NCBI GenBank assembly: GCA_964017125.1 | Contig: OZ024902.1 | Location: 102,020,682-102,084,681, forward strand | Direction: 5' to 3' | Source: Flabesymbios commensalis | Lineage: Eukaryota > Annelida > Polychaeta > Terebellida > Flabelligeridae | Length of the DNA: 64,000 bases | Shown: piece after piece, positions 58,700 to 64,000 of the stretch | How positions within the stretch are numbered: the first letter of the stretch is position 1 | How the letters are laid out: each line of letters begins with the position of its first letter | The notes under the pieces: generated by a model | Seen by the model: only the letters and a program-made list of their open reading frames with translations | What the model was told of the DNA's origin: nothing | The model's database searches: none | Program-made: the position numbers and the translations under genes

Positions 58700-59205
58700 C
58701 ATTTTACCAATTTTGGTGCTTTTCTCACAAAACGAACCCCCGAGTGACTAACTAGCTGTACTATGTAGCCCTACTGGAAGTTCTTTCTAAATAACCTATT
58801 TTGCTGGATGTGTACACATGTGACTATATTGTCATTAAATTCACTGGTGACACAAACATGTTTATGACTATCGTCATGTGATGTATAGGCCAACTAAACG
58901 CGATAAAAAACACAACTTGAATCACTGCCATGTCATCTGAACCATGAACAAATGCTGGCATTCTAACAGTAGATTATATCGTTAAAAAGAGTAGTAGTCC
59001 ATGGGCCATATATTCTTGCCATGCACCACCCCCCAGAAATTACATTTCAGTGTCTACCTTTAACTCTTTAAGGTCCATCAACAAAACATCTATAATTTAG
59101 CATCAACATTTTACCGTTCATCATACTACAGACTAAATAACAAATGATTTTGCATTTGATTTTTTTCATTTTTTTGATAAAATACACAAAGCAAAGACAA
59201 AAAAC
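58700..59205. other. no gene seen
   Basis: AT-rich DNA between the 54.5-58.7 kb element and the next piggyBac-like MITE. Confidence 0.4.
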
Positions 59206-59208
59206 GTT

Positions 59209-59454
59209 TTAACCCTTTAACCGCCGGTGCCGCGAATATTCGGGTTTTCATTTTTTATTATCACATTAGGTACCATCTTTTAAACATGTTAAAGAGAAAA
59301 TGTGACATCAATCAGCAAGATTTGAAAACAGTTGACCTTCTTTTTGTCAAATCTGAATTATTTTCACTCACCTGAAGTTGTGGATCGCGTTAGCGAGACA
59401 CAACTTCAAGTGGGTGAAAATTCAGATTGAATAATTCGGCGGTTAAAGGGTTAA
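59209..59454. mobile_element. piggyBac-like MITE, best-preserved copy
   Basis: 246 bp. TTAACCCTTTAACCGCCG on the left and CGGCGGTTAAAGGGTTAA on the right are clean inverted ends with TTAA on both sides. The inner hairpin is CACCTGAAGTTGTGGATCGCG / GCGAGACACAACTTCAAGTG (about 59370-59416). Use this copy to define the family. Confidence 0.8.
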
Positions 59455-59579
59455 CATTGATTTACAAAAAAAAACAAGACATTCTCACGCTAAAATCTGT
59501 ATGCGTCATAGTGAAGTAAGCCCTTGGTTCACGATGAGCGCACGCCATTGTGAAGCTGTATGAAAAGAATTTGTGTGCT

Positions 59580-59656
59580 TTGAACCAATGCTGGTTCAAC
59601 GCTGGTCCAACGCTGAAAACGTTGTACCAGTATTGGCCCGATATTGGGTCAATGCA
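59580..59656. mobile_element. palindromic MITE fragment
   Basis: TTGAACCAATGCTGGTTCAACG...CCAACGCTGAAAACGTTG...GATATTGGGTCAATGC. The outer ends are lost. Confidence 0.65.
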
Positions 59657-59969
59657 GTTGAGTTTTGTCGGGTTATTTTTACATGTCGGGTAGGGAAGCT
59701 GTCTTATCTTGTCACGACACGACATAAAAAGTTTTCTTTCTGTCATTTTCTTTGATAGTATCGCCAAAGTCAGCTTTAATAGACCATTTTCACAAAACTA
59801 AGTCACCTTATATTAGCATAACTAAAAACAAATACAGACCAGTCACTTTTGTTGCGTGTAAGAAATTCATCTGAAAAACGAAACACTACTCTAGGCTTTA
59901 AAATTTGCGTATCGAAGCTGAAACCCAACATAGCTAAACTGACATTGCCTGGACGTGATAACGAGCGAA

Positions 59970-60081
59970 TGAAGAAGAAGAAGAAGAAGAAAAAGAAGAA
60001 GAAAAAGAAGAAAAAGAAGAAAAAGAAGAAAAAGAAGAAAAAGAAGAAAAAGAAGAAAAAGAAGAAAAAGAAGAAGAAAAA
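59970..60081. repeat. (AAG)n/(AAAAAG)n microsatellite
   Basis: A pure purine tract of about 110 bp. The poly-Lys frame across it is an artefact. It is followed by a small repeat (GTTTATTTAACCGTAAAATA, CATGGTTTGGGAGACC) related to the insert at 45.5 kb. Confidence 0.95.
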
Positions 60082-60347
60082 AGTTTATTTAACCGTAAAA
60101 TACATGGTTTGGGAGACCTGAATTAAGACCAAATAAAATTATGGTCGCTGAGATAGAGGCCACGAAGGATTAACTAAACGGAAGAACGAGAGAGTGAGCT
60201 AAATCACGCTTCAAGCATATTATCATATGTATATAGTCACGGCTTTATGCACATATGAAGTGAATATGTCTGTAAATAACGATGTCACGAATCAGGAAGA
60301 TAACATACAATTCCAATGCAGAGCACATACAGATCTGTGTAACTCCT

Positions 60348-60429
60348 CAGCAAACACAAAACATTTGTATAACATTTATACAATGTTGGTACAACGTCGA
60401 AGACGTTGGGCCGACGTTGTATAAATGTC
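60348..60429. mobile_element. palindromic MITE, TTGTATAA subfamily, right end lost
   Basis: CTCAGCAAACACAAAACATT, ATTTATACAATGTTGG, then CAACGTCGAAGACGTTGGG, and half of the right arm. Confidence 0.85.
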
Positions 60430-61120
60430 AATTTAAAAGATACTTTGCTCCTTGCAGTTGACAATAATTTGCACGCAATTGATACAATCCTAGTTCAACT
60501 TCTATTAGCAAGTTTATGATGAATATATACTTCATTGACTTGCATCAATTACTATTAAAACCATACATGCTAACGAAATTATTTGACAGCATTAAAACTA
60601 CTGCTCTTGAGATCTTGATTTTTTACAGATGATGTATTAGGCTGAAATAAGCACTACACAAAAAAATGAATACGTGCCAACTTGCTTGGACCCCTTCAAT
60701 TAATTTACGTATTGTGATGAAAAATTATGCGGTATGCAGGCCATTGAACAGTTTTAGGCATGTTATTAGGAATATCACAATAGGCATACATGTAGACTAC
60801 TCTGAATACAGCGAAGGGTAAGTCTACGATTATATGCAAAATTAGAACAAAACCATGCATACGACTTTTCAAATATGTAGCGACAATATGATAATTCACA
60901 AGGCTACAATGGAACACACGTGGTGAAAAGAAATCAATAGAACTGATAACAGTTATATTTTCGTCTCCTATGTCGAAGAGCAAAATCTGGATATTCTGAC
61001 ATACAACTGGATTATTCTCCTTTAAATACAGACCACATATATCAACTCGTTTAATATTGCGGTAAAAATGACCCAGTGTGGTTTCTATTTTAATCCTCGT
61101 CGGATTTAGAGAGAAGCCAC
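60430..61120. other. no gene seen
   Basis: AT-rich DNA with no protein-like frame. A minus-strand frame at 60705-60983 is not recognised. Confidence 0.4.
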
Positions 61121-61232
61121 CGTCGGTACTTTACCATGCAACCCATGGAGAACCTTTGAAAGGTTCTCCCTCGGTTGCATGGTGAAATACTGAAGGGTTC
61201 TTTGTAAAAAACTTGTATTGTTTAGAGTGTAG
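61120..61232. mobile_element. palindromic TTTAGAGTGTA element, decayed copy
   Basis: The inner hairpin ACCATGCAACC...GGAGAACCTTTG / AAAGGTTCTCC...GGTTGCATGGT (61133-61183) and the right end TTGTTTAGAGTGTA match the copy at 61.6 kb. The left end is decayed. Confidence 0.75.
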
Positions 61233-61599
61233 GTCCTATACTTGTGAATTCCTTGTCGTATGGTATAATAGAGAAAGGTCCCCTATACACGTTTAACATG
61301 GCTCTATACTAAATACTAAATATGAAAAACCCCGGAATAAATATAGTCTACAGGAAATATTGGTATTGTATTAAACTAGAAATAATGCATAATACATTTC
61401 TGATTAAACGAATGATGATGTGATCCATATACACTATTAAACGTGACCCTTTCTACGTATAACATTGTTATCAGAATGGGGTGGCTATAATTGCCCTAAT
61501 TAACAAAGACGAAAAAAGATTAAAAGAATGGTCAACATGAACAATAACAAACGCCCTCTATACGAATGAAACGGAAAACACATAAGCAGCATCGCCTAT

Positions 61600-61746
61600 A
61601 CACTCTAAACAATATAGGTTCTTCAAAAAGAACCCGTCAGTACTATTACCATGCAACCCCAGGAGAACCCTGCAAGGGTTCTCCTGGGGTTGCATGGTAA
61701 TAGTACTGAAGGGTTCCTTATAAAGAACCTATATTATTTAGAGTGT
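61600..61746. mobile_element. palindromic TACACTCTAAA element, full copy
   Basis: 147 bp, nearly a perfect palindrome: ACACTCTAAACAATATAGG and CCTATATTATTTAGAGTGT ends, inner TTACCATGCAACCCCAGGAG and CTCCTGGGGTTGCATGGTAA. A TA on each side (TATACAC...GTGTATGT) suggests TA target duplication, as in Tc1/mariner-type MITEs. Confidence 0.88.
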
Positions 61747-61749
61747 ATG

Positions 61750-62990
61750 TAGCCCTACATTGGCGACACAACAATATATTATTGTTAAATACAAAACATA
61801 TGATATGCTATAATTTTTGATAACTAGTATTATCTGTCTATGCATAATAAATTCAACATAGCCAAACAAAGCCATATCTCCCCAGCCATAGCAATATTTC
61901 TATCTTCAATTGTAGAAGTTTACCATATGTATACACTTCGATTGACGTAATTTCACTCCTGGGCATATTTTACTGGAAACGTTCAGTTTAGATTTGGACG
62001 AGTCACCGGAAATGAGTATATTTCGCCGTGATAGCGGTGATTACTGCAAGGCAAATGTCATGTATGCTATTTATAAAGGTCGCACAAGCCGACATTCCAT
62101 AGCTGCAAGAAAAGAAGCTGCATATAAATATGGTGATCAGCGAGGCCGTGGGACATAAACTGTATGGCCAATCAGCTCTGGTTTAGGGTAGTATTATAAT
62201 GTCGCTATGAACACAGACGTCATTGCTGGATGTACTACATCGGAATGCATTACTTTTACTTTTGCAGCCCAGGCTACATGTATGTATTCAATACGAAGAA
62301 ATGATGTGAGCCAAAATCTTTTGCTTGGGGTTGAATTATAGAAATTTTATAACTTTTATCGAGAAATTGTAATTTACACCCATCATCCATATCCTCATAT
62401 TTCTCCGACTTGGAATTTTAACTCACTTAAAGTTGTGTCTCGCTTACGCGACACACAAGTGAGTGAAAATTATTCAGCCAATTTTATTAAATGGATTCTA
62501 CGCCATTTTTTCAAAATTTCATTTACGCTCTCATGTCCCTACCAGACGCAGACACAATGTTGATTTGATGTTGAAACATTAAATGAACATTGTGTCAACC
62601 TCTGGTGTTTGTTGGTGTGGGGTCTACACGACAGCGTTAGCAAAAAGTGTATGTTAATAAAACTGTTCAGATCTAGGAATTGTCCACAGGGCACACGATG
62701 TTGTTTGAACGTTGAACCAGTGTTGATGATGTTGATTCACTGTTAAGCCGAGTATATGCATGGCTGCCTCTTAAATATGTAGAAATGGCTTGGCCTATCA
62801 ATGTTTTTTTTTCTAGCTAGGTTTCCTATCACGATTAGCAGATTAGTCTACGGTCACTGAGAGGGGAATCCCCTCACTAAGGTCATGTACAATTTCGCAT
62901 ACTTAAATTGTATGTGGAAATGTATGTGTCCTGCCATGTTGAAATTAGACGTATGTACAAATCATTTGATAACTAATGATGTGTACATAC
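61750..62990. other. intergenic DNA with hairpin scraps
   Basis: No gene is seen. There is a decayed piggyBac-like hairpin at about 62415-62480 (CACTTAAAGTTGTGTCTCGC) and a possible palindromic-family relative at about 62540-62620 (GACACAATGTTGATTTGATG ... GAACATTGTGTCAACC). Confidence 0.45.
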
Positions 62991-62999
62991 AGATATTTA

Positions 63000-63320
63000 G
63001 TTATGATGAAAATGAAATGAATGGGGTCTTAGTCCACATTTGTGCACATGTAGGCTAAGCTGTGCCAGGAGAACCTCCAGAGGATGGTGAGATGACACTG
63101 CCCTCCAGACACAGCATTCGAAATTCGAGCCCTGGCGGTCTGAAGTCGAGCACACTACCTCTCGGTCACAGAGGCTCCCCACCATATTCAATCTTCACGA
63201 GTGAGCGGGGAAGAAACATATTGTTTCTTTAAAACTTGAATGGCAGAGCGGGGTTCGAACCAGCGGTCTCCAATTTCCCAAGCAGGCAGCTTTAACCACT
63301 GCACCAGGGCCGCCGCCCTA
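63000..63320 (-). repeat. composite tRNA-derived SINE
   Basis: On the minus strand two tRNA-like heads lie in tandem. The first (from 63319) has A-box-like GGTGCAGTGGTTAAAGC and B-box GGTTCGAACCC (63251-63261). The second (from about 63180) has TGACCGAGAGGTAGTGTGC and GGGCTCGAATTTC (63121-63132). A body with GTCATCTCACCATCCTC follows, and the tail approaches ATTCATTTCATTTTCATC near 63005. Acceptor stems do not pair, so neither is a functional tRNA gene. Confidence 0.7.
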
Positions 63321-63862
63321 TTTAGTTATGATACGTGCCAAAAGTTGTATGTAAAACGTTAAACATGGAACTGTAGCAGAGTCTCATACTTCTAGACATG
63401 TAATTTATTTCCTCATATGCACTATATGTTTTTTATATGATCTCCAATCTACTTTTTATACCAACGTCCTGCTTTTTTTGTTATCTTTCTTATTATTGTA
63501 CATGTCGTTTGTACTAGCTCTTTGGAGCTAATGTTATATTTCTTACTGAATGTTGTAGTAAACATGGAAAGTTTCACGACATTTTTTTCCAAAATAAAAA
63601 AATCTAGTGTAGGCTAGTAGTTAAAATAAACGTAATAGGCAGGACATTATCACAGCTGTGTCTATGTTTGTCTTGTATCATAGAACATTGAGACATCGCC
63701 ATATTACCAGCAGTATTATTAATTCGATATTCACAATTTGGCGAAGAAATCACCAAGGCGTTATTTTTCCAATGTGGGTTGAAAATGTACTTATGTGGCT
63801 CTGTCGTCTGTGACCTGCTGTGGTGTTGGCCATATCAACTTTCCAAAATTATATACGCCCAT

Positions 63863-63915
63863 CCCAGCAAACATGAGACGTTGGCCCAAATCTGGTTTAC
63901 TGGTTTGACAGTAAA
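63863..63915. mobile_element. palindromic CCCAGCAAACAC MITE, left part
   Basis: CCCAGCAAACATGAGACGTTGGCCC, then diverges. 63320-63860 holds nothing recognisable. Confidence 0.6.
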
Positions 63916-64000
63916 CCAACTTTGGGGAAGAAACATTTTTGTTTATTTCAATCCGCCGAGGCCGTGAAATGATCCCCGAACTCTAGCGTGAGGGGCAGCG

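Noticed and set aside
59849-60121. 90-codon frame with a long poly-Lys run
   Set aside because: It is the translation of an (AAG)n microsatellite and has no other protein-like part.
63241-63319. tRNA gene on the minus strand
   Set aside because: A and B boxes are present but the acceptor stem does not pair and the T stem has a mismatch; it is a SINE head.

Overview
The window is nuclear DNA of an animal, most likely a marine invertebrate deuterostome such as an echinoderm or hemichordate. The evidence is GT-AG introns, tRNA-derived SINEs, APE-type LINEs, very many short palindromic DNA elements, a scattered TAGGCCTA word, and a 2A-like peptide motif (GDIETNPGP) in LINE ORF1, which is known from sea urchin, lancelet and mollusc LINEs. 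The phylum is inferred, not proven. No prokaryotic genes, rRNA, intact tRNA, CRISPR array, retrovirus or LTR element was seen.

Host genes are sparse. On the + strand, 31970-34122 holds the 5' part of a gene for a secreted protein: a signal-peptide exon and a second exon joined in phase 1, and a plausible third exon. If the signal peptide is cut where it appears to be, the mature protein would start with His. A possible two-exon micropeptide gene lies at 6698-8752 behind a CCAAT/ETS-type promoter. A related promoter sequence lies inverted at about 11.55-11.68 kb.

The rest is mobile DNA. (1) Two elements of about 4.2 kb (15.24-19.43 kb and 54.5-58.7 kb) have long inverted arms rich in a GGCGGCCATTTTGA word. 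Each encloses a decayed gene of the same large, unnamed invertebrate protein family (EEADT...DTDV motifs). Part of the first was copied to 25.96-27.86 kb and sits there between 311-bp direct repeats. (2) An almost full-length LINE runs on the minus strand at 49.3-54.3 kb (ORF1 with the 2A motif, APE endonuclease, RT). It is split by a 682-bp insertion with a 9-bp target duplication. A truncated relative lies at 44.76-46.27 kb. (3) A foldback element of about 2.07 kb at 23.09-25.16 kb has a 9-bp target duplication and many GAAAGCAAG words. (4) A 73-bp satellite occurs at 2.99-4.09 kb and again at 28.3-28.7 kb. The two arrays are bounded by complementary 13-bp ends, so the repeat probably comes from a TIR element. 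(5) Short palindromic elements are abundant: over 20 copies of a CCCAGCAAACAC-ended family of about 110 bp, about a dozen TTAACCCTTT-ended piggyBac-like MITEs of about 245 bp, and several one-off hairpins. They are densest from 28 to 64 kb. (6) Local duplications at 40.4-43.05 kb, minisatellites and microsatellites fill much of the remainder.

Most of the window is therefore a record of nested insertions around one recognisable host gene. The most interesting items are the two EEADT/DTDV elements, the palindromic families, the 2A-bearing LINE ORF1 and the possible His-first secreted protein.
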